Under the pieces are notes generated by a model. It saw only the letters and a list, made by a program, of their open reading frames with translations, made no database searches and was not told where the DNA came from. From a virus: 27,863 nt of DNA. Made by a program: the position numbers and the translations under genes. The DNA lies in the IMG/VR virus record IMGVR_UViG_3300043775_001169, positions 1 through 27,863 of that record. One strand, given 5' to 3'. Of this stretch, positions 22,508 to 27,863 are shown one piece after another. Within the stretch, counting starts at the first letter, position 1, and each line of letters opens with the position of its first letter.

Positions 22508-23281
22508 ATGACTTACCACACTAATACAAGCCGTATCTCGAAGAGCGGCCTAGACCTAATTAACCGCGCTCCAGCTCATTACTATGAGCGCTACTTAAAC
22601 CCAAACGCCCCACCGCAAAAAGAAACGCCCGCCTTAGTTATTGGGTCGGCAGTCCATTGCGCGGTATTGGAACCAGAAGAGTTTGGCAAACGCTACGCCG
22701 TTGGGCCACGCGTTGACCGCCGAACTTCCAAGGGGAAGGCCGAATGGGAAGAGTTCCTAACCCAGTCCGCAGGGCTTACCTGCCTCGACTCCGAAACCGC
22801 AACCCTGTGCGAGCGTATAATGGAAGCCGTCCGTAAATTTCCTGCTGCTAAATACCTACTAAAAGAAGGGCAGGCAGAGAAAGTAATTGAGTGGACCGAT
22901 GAAGCTATAGAGGTAGATTGCAAAGCACGCCCCGACTGGCTTACTCCAGATAATATAATTGTTGATCTAAAAACTACCGAGGATGCAAGCCCGCGCGGGT
23001 TCGCCCAAAGCGTAAGAAAATACAGGTACGATGTACAGGCCGCGTTTTATTCTGACGGCCTCGAGCAGTCAACAGGCAAAGAGTGTGAAGGCTTCTTTTT
23101 TATAGCCGTTGAAAAATCCCCGCCGTTCCTGTGCGCTGTTTATTTTTTAGGCGCCGACGACTTGCTAGAAGCTAGGCAGAAATACCAAAAAAATCTGCTC
23201 ACTTATCGTATGTGCAAAGAGTCTGGCATTTGGTCGGGCTATTCTGAAATCGTTACTAAACTTGAAATATGGAAACCATGA
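22508..23281 (+). CDS. RecE-like exonuclease (PD-(D/E)XK, exodeoxyribonuclease VIII type)
   Basis: A protein of 257 residues. Early SKSGLDLINRAPAHYYERYL and GSAVHCAVLEPEEF (H50) match the start of RecE C-terminal-like nucleases. The catalytic core is CKARPDWL (D143), IIVDLKTTEDASP (D153, K155) and YRYDVQAAFYSDG (Q177, Y181). It is expected to degrade one strand of double-stranded DNA ends 5' to 3', leaving 3' tails for RecT. It is the first gene of the only rightward operon. The ATG at 22508 follows a TAAATTTG box by seven bases. Confidence 0.92.
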   Translation: MTYHTNTSRISKSGLDLINRAPAHYYERYLNPNAPPQKETPALVIGSAVHCAVLEPEEFGKRYAVGPRVDRRTSKGKAEWEEFLTQSAGLTCLDSETATLCERIMEAVRKFPAAKYLLKEGQAEKVIEWTDEAIEVDCKARPDWLTPDNIIVDLKTTEDASPRGFAQSVRKYRYDVQAAFYSDGLEQSTGKECEGFFFIAVEKSPPFLCAVYFLGADDLLEARQKYQKNLLTYRMCKESGIWSGYSEIVTKLEIWKP

Positions 23282-23487
23282 CACCAAAAGACAAAGCAAA
23301 AGAACTGGTAGATAAGTTTGACGGAGTTGGATTGCAAATGCGAAACGAAGCCATTGCTTGCGCATTTATTACAGTCGATGAAATAGTAAAAGAAATACAA
23401 TGCAATGCTTTTGACTTTGGGGCTGAGGTTCCAGTAAGCGTTTACACATATTGGAAAAATGTAAAAGAAGAAATAAAAAAATTATGA
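23278..23487 (+). CDS. Small protein between RecE-like and RecT genes
   Basis: The ATG at 23278 overlaps the upstream stop as ATGA and gives 69 residues (MTPKDKAKELVDKFDGVGLQ). An ATG at 23269 would add three residues. The pattern AKELVDKF, then NEAIACAFITVDEIVKEI and YWKNVKEEIKKL, is one I associate with small proteins common in Bacteroidota phages, always without assigned function. Placement inside a recET operon suggests a recombination accessory role. Confidence 0.75.
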   Translation: MTPKDKAKELVDKFDGVGLQMRNEAIACAFITVDEIVKEIQCNAFDFGAEVPVSVYTYWKNVKEEIKKL

Positions 23488-24101
23488 CCACAGAAATAAA
23501 CACCACCGAACTAACCACAACCGAGCCAGTAAACAACGGCCCAATCTTCGCCCCTGCTCAGTTTGAACATGCACAAAGGATCGCCAAGGTCCTAAGCTCT
23601 AGCGACCTTGTACCAACCCAATACAAAAACAATGTAGCAAATACTTTGGTAGCCCTAGAAATGGCAAACAGGATGGGAGCCAGTCCGCTTATGGTGATGC
23701 AAAACTTGCACATCATTCATGGCCGCCCATCTTGGGGCTCCAGTTTTATTATTGCCTCGCTAAACAGTTGCGGCCGTTTCACAACCCTGCGCTTTGTAGG
23801 CGACGCTAACAAGTGCAAAGCCGTAGCAACTGACAAAGCCACGGGCGAGGTACTCGAAGGCCCAACAGTAAGCCTAGAAATGGCAAAGGCTGAGGGTTGG
23901 CTAGACAAAGCAGGGAGTAAATGGAAAACTATGCCAGAACTTATGCTAAAGTATCGCGCCGCTGCTTTCTTTGGCAGGCTCTACGCCCCCGAGGTATTAA
24001 TGGGTATGCAAACGAGCGAGGAAGTTATAGACATTACGCCTATCCAACCTGCTGCAGTCGACGCAATCAACGAAAAGATTAAAGCTAATCCAAAAGGTTA
24101 A
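23484..24101 (+). CDS. recT: RecT-family single-strand annealing protein
   Basis: The ATG at 23484 overlaps the upstream stop as ATGA, giving 205 residues (MTTEINTTEL). The core matches short phage RecT proteins: QFEHAQRIAKVLSSSDLVP, LVALEMANRMGASPLMVMQN, LHIIHGRPSWGSSFIIASLN, then KWKTMPELMLKYRAAAFFGR and APEVLMGMQTSEEV. It coats single-stranded DNA and anneals complementary strands, working with the adjacent RecE-like nuclease. It ends head-on with the lysin gene (17-bp overlap of coding ends). Confidence 0.92.
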   Translation: MTTEINTTELTTTEPVNNGPIFAPAQFEHAQRIAKVLSSSDLVPTQYKNNVANTLVALEMANRMGASPLMVMQNLHIIHGRPSWGSSFIIASLNSCGRFTTLRFVGDANKCKAVATDKATGEVLEGPTVSLEMAKAEGWLDKAGSKWKTMPELMLKYRAAAFFGRLYAPEVLMGMQTSEEVIDITPIQPAAVDAINEKIKANPKG

Positions 24102-24648
24102 CTAGATCCTTAGACTCTATCAAAGTATAACTAAAGCGGTTGCCGTGAAAGGTGGCCGCTTTTTTTGCTAGTAGCATAAACTCATTAAAATCAGCAACTC
24201 GCTTAAAGACTTGGCAGCCGTGGCTCCAGTCGTCAACGCGTGTACTGTCAACTCCAGCCTTATGTATATTAATACCAAAAACGCCTGTTTCTGTTTTATC
24301 TGTTTGATAGATTCCATCCTTTGTAAAATCGCGGTATACTGTTACAGGGCCGCATTGTTTTAATGCCTCATACTTACCTTGGTGCAAGCCGATGGCGTGG
24401 CTACCTCTGTACTGATTTGCAACCAAGCGAGCAGTACCGCCCCCGTTATCCGTTGTAATTGGATATTCTTTGATCACCCAAGCCCCGGCAACTTGGTAAG
24501 CACATACAAGCTTATCGTCAAAAGCGTTTGTAACTTTAGAGCCAGTGGAACTGTTGCGGATCCCGATAATATTTAAATTGTATTCGCCGCCCTCAAAGAA
24601 AGCGTATTTCTTAGCGGCCATCGTGGCCTTTAGTGTTTGTATGTTCAT
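24085..24648 (-). CDS. Lysin with L,D-transpeptidase (YkuD-like) catalytic motif
   Basis: The ATG at 24648 overlaps the upstream stop (ATGA), giving 187 residues; an ATG at 24702 is less likely. The C-terminal half shows FGINIHKAGVDS (H129) followed by WSHGCQVF (S142, H143, G144, C145), the active-site pattern of L,D-transpeptidase-fold enzymes with a catalytic Cys. Some proteins of this fold cut peptide crosslinks, and the lysis-cassette context points to a murein-degrading lysin. No signal peptide is visible, so it would need the holin. A rightward terminator for recT lies antisense inside its 3' end. Confidence 0.8.
   Translation of the reverse strand: MNIQTLKATMAAKKYAFFEGGEYNLNIIGIRNSSTGSKVTNAFDDKLVCAYQVAGAWVIKEYPITTDNGGGTARLVANQYRGSHAIGLHQGKYEALKQCGPVTVYRDFTKDGIYQTDKTETGVFGINIHKAGVDSTRVDDWSHGCQVFKRVADFNEFMLLAKKAATFHGNRFSYTLIESKDLVNLLD
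24133..24166 (+). terminator. Intrinsic terminator of the recE-recT operon
   Basis: AAAGCGGTTGCC pairs with GGTGGCCGCTTT (12 bp, three G-U pairs) around the loop GTGAAA and runs into seven T. It lies 31 bp after the recT stop, within the lysin gene on the opposite strand. Confidence 0.9.
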
Positions 24649-24950
24649 AGTATAGCAAAAATAATACTTAGCAATGAAATGCCAAGCGTTAAGCGTTTCC
24701 ACTTAGTTACCTGTTTATCGGTTGCCTGTATGCGATCTAAAAGCTTAGCCTCAATCTTGCCCTGCTGTGCAATCACTGCGCTATCCACCTTGCGAAACTC
24801 CCTGCACAGTGCTAAGTTTTCCCGGGCTTCTGCTCCTTTAATTAAATACAGATTACTTGCCGCAACTATCGAGCTGTCGGTGCATTGCGATAAGGCGACG
24901 CGTGGCGCTGCAACTAGTATCGCCATTAAGAGTAAGGTAAAGCGTGTCAT
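24645..24950 (-). CDS. Candidate unimolecular spanin (secreted N-terminus, C-terminal TM)
   Basis: A protein of 101 residues. Residues 1-20 form a signal peptide (RFTLLLMAILVAAPRVAL) ending ALSQC with C23. The middle is a charged helix (AQQGKIEAKLLDRIQATDKQ), and residues 86-101 (RLTLGISLLSIIFAIL) form a C-terminal membrane segment. An outer-membrane lipoprotein end plus an inner-membrane tail is the plan of u-spanins. The lipobox is imperfect because Gln precedes Cys, and cleavage after ALS by signal peptidase I is possible. The start lies 98 bp inside the upstream gene in another frame. It directly precedes the lysin. Confidence 0.55.
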   Translation of the reverse strand: MTRFTLLLMAILVAAPRVALSQCTDSSIVAASNLYLIKGAEARENLALCREFRKVDSAVIAQQGKIEAKLLDRIQATDKQVTKWKRLTLGISLLSIIFAIL

Positions 24951-25146
24951 ATTTCTGAGTTATTATAGTCTGCGTATCGTGCAGGGTTTTGTACTTAAGC
25001 CGAATCTGCCTGAGCGTGTCGTGCAATAGTACAACCTCCTTATCTATCTCGACGATTTTAACGGGGCTCTCAGGCACTTTCGTAATAGTGTACAGGCAAA
25101 CTGCTAACACGATTAAACAGATAGCCCAGAAGCCCCCGTTTTTCAT
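24853..25146 (-). CDS. Inner-membrane lysis protein, i-spanin-like
   Basis: A protein of 97 residues with one N-terminal membrane segment (FWAICLIVLAVCLYTI, about 6-21) and a periplasmic-type helical part (KYKTLHDTQTIITQKYDTLY). It ends SATRRLIAMHRQLDSCGK. This topology matches Rz-type inner-membrane spanins, and its 3' third overlaps the next lysis gene out of frame, as in Rz/Rz1 pairs. It overlaps the holin gene upstream by 4 bp. The family call is by topology only. Confidence 0.55.
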   Translation of the reverse strand: MKNGGFWAICLIVLAVCLYTITKVPESPVKIVEIDKEVVLLHDTLRQIRLKYKTLHDTQTIITQKYDTLYLTLNGDTSCSATRRLIAMHRQLDSCGK

Positions 25147-25373
25147 TCCTCGTTTTTCTTTCCGCTAAACTTATCTATGCTTGTAAAGCCAAGCGTCAAA
25201 ATAGTTACCCATTCAACTGCCGCTACTAATTCTGCACTAGGTGCAATGTCCTGCGGGCTCATTGAGTTATGGGCCATAGTGCCAAACAAAACAAACGCAC
25301 CGATAATTCCGACGAACCGCTTACTGGATAGTTGGCCGTTGTCTCCTTTGAATATTTCCATTAATTTTTTCAT
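25143..25373 (-). CDS. Holin candidate (two TM segments)
   Basis: The ATG at 25373 gives 76 residues and is preceded by AGGGGTGAT; a GTG at 25391 is less likely. It reads MKKLMEIFKGDNGQLSSKRF, then two hydrophobic segments (VGIIGAFVLFGTM, about 21-34, and VAAVEWVTILTLGF, about 50-63), with a charged tail (KFSGKKNEE). The start EIFKGDNGQLSSKRF.G is one I associate with holin-like proteins in Bacteroidota phages. It would form the membrane lesion that releases the lysin. Confidence 0.72.
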   Translation of the reverse strand: MKKLMEIFKGDNGQLSSKRFVGIIGAFVLFGTMAHNSMSPQDIAPSAELVAAVEWVTILTLGFTSIDKFSGKKNEE

Positions 25374-25374
25374 A

Positions 25375-25497
25375 TCACCCCTGCCCAACACTGGGCTTTT
25401 TAGATTTGTGTTTATTGATGTGCTTTGTATGCCTGCGCAGTTTACGCTTTGGCTTTGGCTGCCAACTGGATGCGGTGGGTTTGCTTGCCTTTGCCAT
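25375..25497 (-). CDS. Very basic 40-residue protein in the lysis cassette
   Basis: A frame from ATG 25497 (overlapping the upstream stop as TAATG) to TGA at 25375, one base before the holin ATG, fills the only gap in the cassette. It reads MAKASKPTASSWQPKPKRKL, then RRHTKHINKHKSKKPSVGQG. About a third of the residues are Lys, Arg or His. Perfect packing between neighbours argues that it is translated. Function unknown; nucleic-acid or membrane-surface binding is possible. Confidence 0.65.
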   Translation of the reverse strand: MAKASKPTASSWQPKPKRKLRRHTKHINKHKSKKPSVGQG

Positions 25498-25865
25498 TAT
25501 TTCAACCCGTTAAGCCTAAGCATATTGTTAATACTAATTGTATCCATTTCGGCCATCGCAGTATCTACGCCCAGAAACATCATTGTAACGGCGTACTTTT
25601 CAACCTTCGCCTGTGCCTTGAATGCCTGAGCTTCTGCTGCTACAACCGCCTCCTTTAATTCTGCTTTCTCTTCAACCTTAGCTGCAACTAATTCCGCGCT
25701 CATTGTCTGCGCCAACTTGGTAGCCTGCCCGGCTGTTTGCAAATTAGCTTCCACCTTCTTTAGCATAGCCTCGACCTCGTCGTAAGGCGGTTGCTGTACT
25801 GCCTGAATCGGTATGCAAATCCAACCTAATAGCAGAAGAGTAGTTAAAAATATTGCAGCCCTCAT
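25497..25865 (-). CDS. Secreted helical protein of the lysis region, unknown
   Basis: A protein of 122 residues with a clear signal peptide (RAAIFLTTLLLLGWICIPIQ, residues 2-21, cleavage near QAVQQ). It is followed by an Ala/Glu/Lys-rich helix (AELVAAKVEEKAELKEAVVA) that looks like a coiled coil, ending MDTISINNMLRLNGLK. It overlaps the upstream gene by 4 bp. It may act in the periplasm during lysis; no family known. Confidence 0.65.
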   Translation of the reverse strand: MRAAIFLTTLLLLGWICIPIQAVQQPPYDEVEAMLKKVEANLQTAGQATKLAQTMSAELVAAKVEEKAELKEAVVAAEAQAFKAQAKVEKYAVTMMFLGVDTAMAEMDTISINNMLRLNGLK

Positions 25866-26146
25866 AGCTTATTCATTGTATTCATTATCCGTATTTCAGT
25901 AATCGCGGCAGCCAGTGCACTGTCTGACTTCTTTAATGCGTAGCTGAGCCTGTCTATCTTAATATCTAGAGCGTCAATTTTCTGATTACTCTTTTCAATT
26001 TGTTCTTTATACCCCGACCTAAGGTCAACATACAAATAAGACACAGCCAACAGCATACAAAAAGCCACGGCAGCAACAGGGTTTTTGCGAAATTCTGAAA
26101 AATTAACAGGAAGGGGATTAGCGGATATTTTCTTAGTCGCATTCAT
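25862..26146 (-). CDS. Single-TM coiled-coil protein
   Basis: A protein of 94 residues: a short cytoplasmic start (MNATKKISANPLPVNFSEFR), one membrane segment (AAVAFCMLLAVSYLYV, about 24-39), and a coiled coil (EQIEKSNQKIDALDIKIDRL). The start overlaps the GIY-YIG gene by 14 bp. Topology resembles inner-membrane lysis or spanin proteins. Its first residues resemble the N-terminal extension of the upstream GIY-YIG frame. Confidence 0.65.
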   Translation of the reverse strand: MNATKKISANPLPVNFSEFRKNPVAAVAFCMLLAVSYLYVDLRSGYKEQIEKSNQKIDALDIKIDRLSYALKKSDSALAAAITEIRIMNTMNKL

Positions 26147-26855
26147 TTGCTATATAAATTAAAGTTGTATTATTTTTCTTTTGACCATTCAAACGATTGG
26201 TAATTGTACTATAAGCAATTCCGAGTTCTTTGGCCGCCTCTTTGACTGAACCCCACACTCTATTTGTTTTTGTACACATGACTTTTTTTGCCAAAGGATT
26301 AGCACTCCCAAACTTCCCCCAATTTGGGTTTCTTTCTCCAACCATCAGACCTTTGTGTCCTTCGCTGATATTTTTTCTTGCTTGGTCACTCATCTTTTTG
26401 CCACGCATTGGATGATTTGCAATTAGCCATTGACGAGTTTTTTCAATTCCTACGAGTGGCATTTTTCTTCCAGTCATATATTCACGCCTTTTTTGTTTGA
26501 ACTCTTCAGACATCTTAATGCCCTTAAGCCGAATACTTTGTTTTTCCCTTACTTCATCCGTGACTATACGCCCCGGATTCCCTTCACCGCCATCAGTTAA
26601 ATTGCACAATGTACCCTCACCCTTATCACTTCTACCATATAATTTAATAAATTCAATTTCTTTTTCTTTAGCCTCATCTAATGAAATATCCATCAAAATA
26701 ATTTGAACTTTATAGTCAGTTTTTGCCACAATGTTAAACCACTTTTGATTCCTACGATGTTTATTGTATGCTCTGATAAATTTTTCATCGCTTCCAATAC
26801 CAATATAGAATGGCACATTTTTATCAATTCTAATATGTCGATATAGGTAAGCCAT
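26133..26855 (-). CDS. GIY-YIG homing endonuclease with NUMOD repeats
   Basis: The ATG at 26855 gives 240 residues; a frame-open ATG at 26906 adds 17 residues unlike the family. The nuclease part has AYLYRHIRIDKNVPFYIGIG, EKFIRAYNKHRRNQKWF and a Glu helix (SLDEAKEKEIEFIKLYG). It is followed by NUMOD3-like repeats (MSEEFKQKRREYMTGRKMP and SEGHKGLMVGERNPNWGKFG) and a C-terminal IENR/NUMOD1-type HTH (VWGSVKEAAKELGIAYSTIT). This is the SegE-like plan of free-standing homing nucleases. It looks more AT-rich than its neighbours and interrupts the run from fibre to lysis genes. Confidence 0.92.
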   Translation of the reverse strand: MAYLYRHIRIDKNVPFYIGIGSDEKFIRAYNKHRRNQKWFNIVAKTDYKVQIILMDISLDEAKEKEIEFIKLYGRSDKGEGTLCNLTDGGEGNPGRIVTDEVREKQSIRLKGIKMSEEFKQKRREYMTGRKMPLVGIEKTRQWLIANHPMRGKKMSDQARKNISEGHKGLMVGERNPNWGKFGSANPLAKKVMCTKTNRVWGSVKEAAKELGIAYSTITNRLNGQKKNNTTLIYIANECD

Positions 26856-26913
26856 TATTTTACAGGTAGCGCATTGGGTTTTACTTTCGGTGCCGTCATT
26901 GCTCAAAAAAAAA

Positions 26914-27255
26914 TTAAATCGTTACAACTTCAACCTGCGCGGGGTAAATCTTTTCAAGTGCTGATTCAACTGCATTAATTAACAAAACTTCTGCTGATAA
27001 ACTTTCATAACTCGCAACGGTTAATTCCAACCCTGAAAAAGTGGTGTTAAAATCTTCAATGCCTTGAATCGGGGCTTTTCCTTCCGCCAATGCTTGAACA
27101 CTTGCAAAAACAAAGGTTGCGATTTGGGCGGGGATGATTCCGTCTTTTTGTGATTTGACATCGGCGTAACCTTCTGCGATTACTACTACTGAACCCGATG
27201 GGATTGATAAACCGCTTGTAAGGTTTACGCTTGTATTGATTTGTATTGCTTTCAT
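26914..27255 (-). CDS. Small protein after the tail fibre, unknown
   Basis: A protein of 113 residues starting MKAIQINTSVNLTSGLSIPS, beta-rich in the first third (GSVVVIAEGYADV) and more helical near the end (ESLSAEVLLINAVESALEKI). No Cys, TM or signal. A TAATTTTG box ends seven bases before the ATG. Position after the fibre suggests a tail or fibre accessory protein, but I recognise no family. Confidence 0.65.
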   Translation of the reverse strand: MKAIQINTSVNLTSGLSIPSGSVVVIAEGYADVKSQKDGIIPAQIATFVFASVQALAEGKAPIQGIEDFNTTFSGLELTVASYESLSAEVLLINAVESALEKIYPAQVEVVTI

Positions 27256-27262
27256 ATATTTA

Positions 27263-27270
27263 CAAAATTA
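27263..27270 (-). promoter_or_regulatory. Candidate -7 box (TAATTTTG)
   Basis: In the 20-bp gap after the fibre stop, the minus strand reads TAATTTTG then TAAATAT and the ATG of the next gene. It fits TAnnTTTG; no TTTG at -33 spacing. Confidence 0.35.
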
Positions 27271-27275
27271 TAGAA

Positions 27276-27863
27276 TTAAAGTGATGTTATTGTTTCCCAC
27301 GCTGTGCCGTTGTGGACTGAAAGTTTACCTAATGTAGTGTCAAATACAAGCAACCCTGCTAATGGTGTAGAAATTGCATTCTTTTGGGTGGTTGTTACTC
27401 TAGGGAATAAAACTCCTTGTGTTGTGCTTCTTATTTCTAAATTAGCACAAATATTGTAACTTGTACTATACGAGCCAATTAACCATTGTCCTGTTGTACT
27501 AATTTGTCCCCTAGCAGAGTTATTCGTTAAAAAACTAAAGGCATGATTTGTTGTTGTGCCTACTGCCGCATTACCACTTGCCCCCGCATTAAGCCTTGTA
27601 TTGCTACTTCCTGACCCTGCTACGTCAATAATGCCACCCAAACTTAGTGAAAGCCCTACATTGTTAAGCAACCAACTCACACCACTTGCAGGTGTATTCC
27701 CTACATCCCCATTATCTTTAACTTGTAACGCTGTTGTCCCCGCACTATTCTGCACCAAAAGCGATGTAGTGGCGGATGTTGAGCCACTGCCTTTAAAATG
27801 ACCTCTTGCACTTGGCGCATTTGTTCCAACGCCCAACCTATTATTGGTATCATCCCAAAACAA
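27276..27863 (-). CDS. Tail fibre, C-terminal part (runs in from right edge)
   Basis: The frame is open to the window edge with no true start and encodes 195 residues to the stop at 27276. It repeats the FWDDTNNRLGVGTNAPSARG and KGSGSTSATTSLLVQNS modules found at the left end, then adds unique sequence. It ends GVLFPRVTTTQKNAISTPLA, then GLLVFDTTLGKLSVHNGTAW. That end is the type seen at the C-termini of many Bacteroidota phage fibres. Joined in phase with 1-993, the full protein would be 461 residues (long form) or 386 (short form with one module). Confidence 0.8.
   Translation of the reverse strand: MFWDDTNNRLGVGTNAPSARGHFKGSGSTSATTSLLVQNSAGTTALQVKDNGDVGNTPASGVSWLLNNVGLSLSLGGIIDVAGSGSSNTRLNAGASGNAAVGTTTNHAFSFLTNNSARGQISTTGQWLIGSYSTSYNICANLEIRSTTQGVLFPRVTTTQKNAISTPLAGLLVFDTTLGKLSVHNGTAWETITSL
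27669..27863. repeat. Terminal overlap, right-end copies
   Basis: 27669-27794 equals 1-126 and 27783-27863 equals 340-420. The right end is thus a direct join of two segments that are 225 bp farther apart at the left end. Confidence 0.95.

Noticed and set aside
22279-22524. Plus-strand open frame of 81 codons
   Set aside because: The opposite strand encodes a convincing HTH regulator with its own promoter box and terminator.
1-27863. tRNA genes, CRISPR arrays, integrase or partition genes
   Set aside because: None seen by reading: no clear cloverleaf, no regularly spaced repeat-spacer units, and no tyrosine or serine recombinase motifs in any gene.

Overview
The window is essentially one whole genome of a tailed phage (siphovirus-like, HK97-type head, Caudoviricetes) that probably infects a member of the Bacteroidota. 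The host call is an inference from three things: TAnnTTTG promoter boxes, a BT4734/VirE-type primase-helicase of a kind common in Bacteroidota elements, and a tail fibre with a C-terminus typical of that phylum's phages. The two window ends overlap within the tail-fibre gene, so the map closes into a circle of about 27.7 kb (circular, circularly permuted, or cohesive-ended and joined by assembly). I saw no integrase, tRNA or CRISPR array.

Layout, right to left, because nearly everything is on the minus strand. From a strong promoter at about 22.17-22.20 kb, a leftward operon of small overlapping genes runs first: two membrane or coiled-coil proteins, a putative HTH protein, a stand-alone DnaA domain-IV protein, a GIY-YIG nuclease, a DEAH helicase with a zinc ribbon, an HNH nuclease and a primase-helicase. 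Next comes a 318-bp non-coding region with paired 9-bp iterons, the best origin candidate, followed by a VRR-NUC nuclease. The packaging and morphogenesis block follows: HNH, TerS, TerL, portal, protease, capsid, connectors, tail tube, tail assembly chaperones G/GT with a -1 frameshift, a DUF3168-like protein, tape measure, a tail-tip protein, and the tail fibre, which runs off the left edge.

The fibre re-enters at the right edge (27.86 kb). It is followed leftward by a small unknown protein, a GIY-YIG/NUMOD homing endonuclease, and a lysis cassette. That cassette holds several membrane or secreted proteins, a two-TM holin candidate, spanin-like proteins and an L,D-transpeptidase-fold lysin. 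It meets head-on a short rightward operon (22.5-24.1 kb) encoding a RecE-like exonuclease, a small protein and RecT. A 58-residue HTH regulator is divergent from recE, and the 41-bp gap between them carries back-to-back promoter boxes arranged as an inverted repeat.

Most notable are: (a) an in-frame 75-residue repeat-copy difference in the fibre between the two window ends; (b) a 17-bp duplication flanking the small GIY-YIG gene that carries the helicase's ribosome-binding site and GTG start, apparently an insertion footprint; (c) paired 9-bp iterons together with a phage-encoded DnaA DNA-binding domain; (d) a 14-bp word shared by the regulatory switch and the terS upstream region; (e) TAnnTTTG boxes 4-7 nt before six start codons, suggesting leaderless mRNAs; (f) a rightward terminator placed antisense inside the lysin gene; and (g) three genes found by direct reading: the 58-aa regulator, a 40-aa basic protein in the lysis cassette, and the 5' part of the tail fibre.
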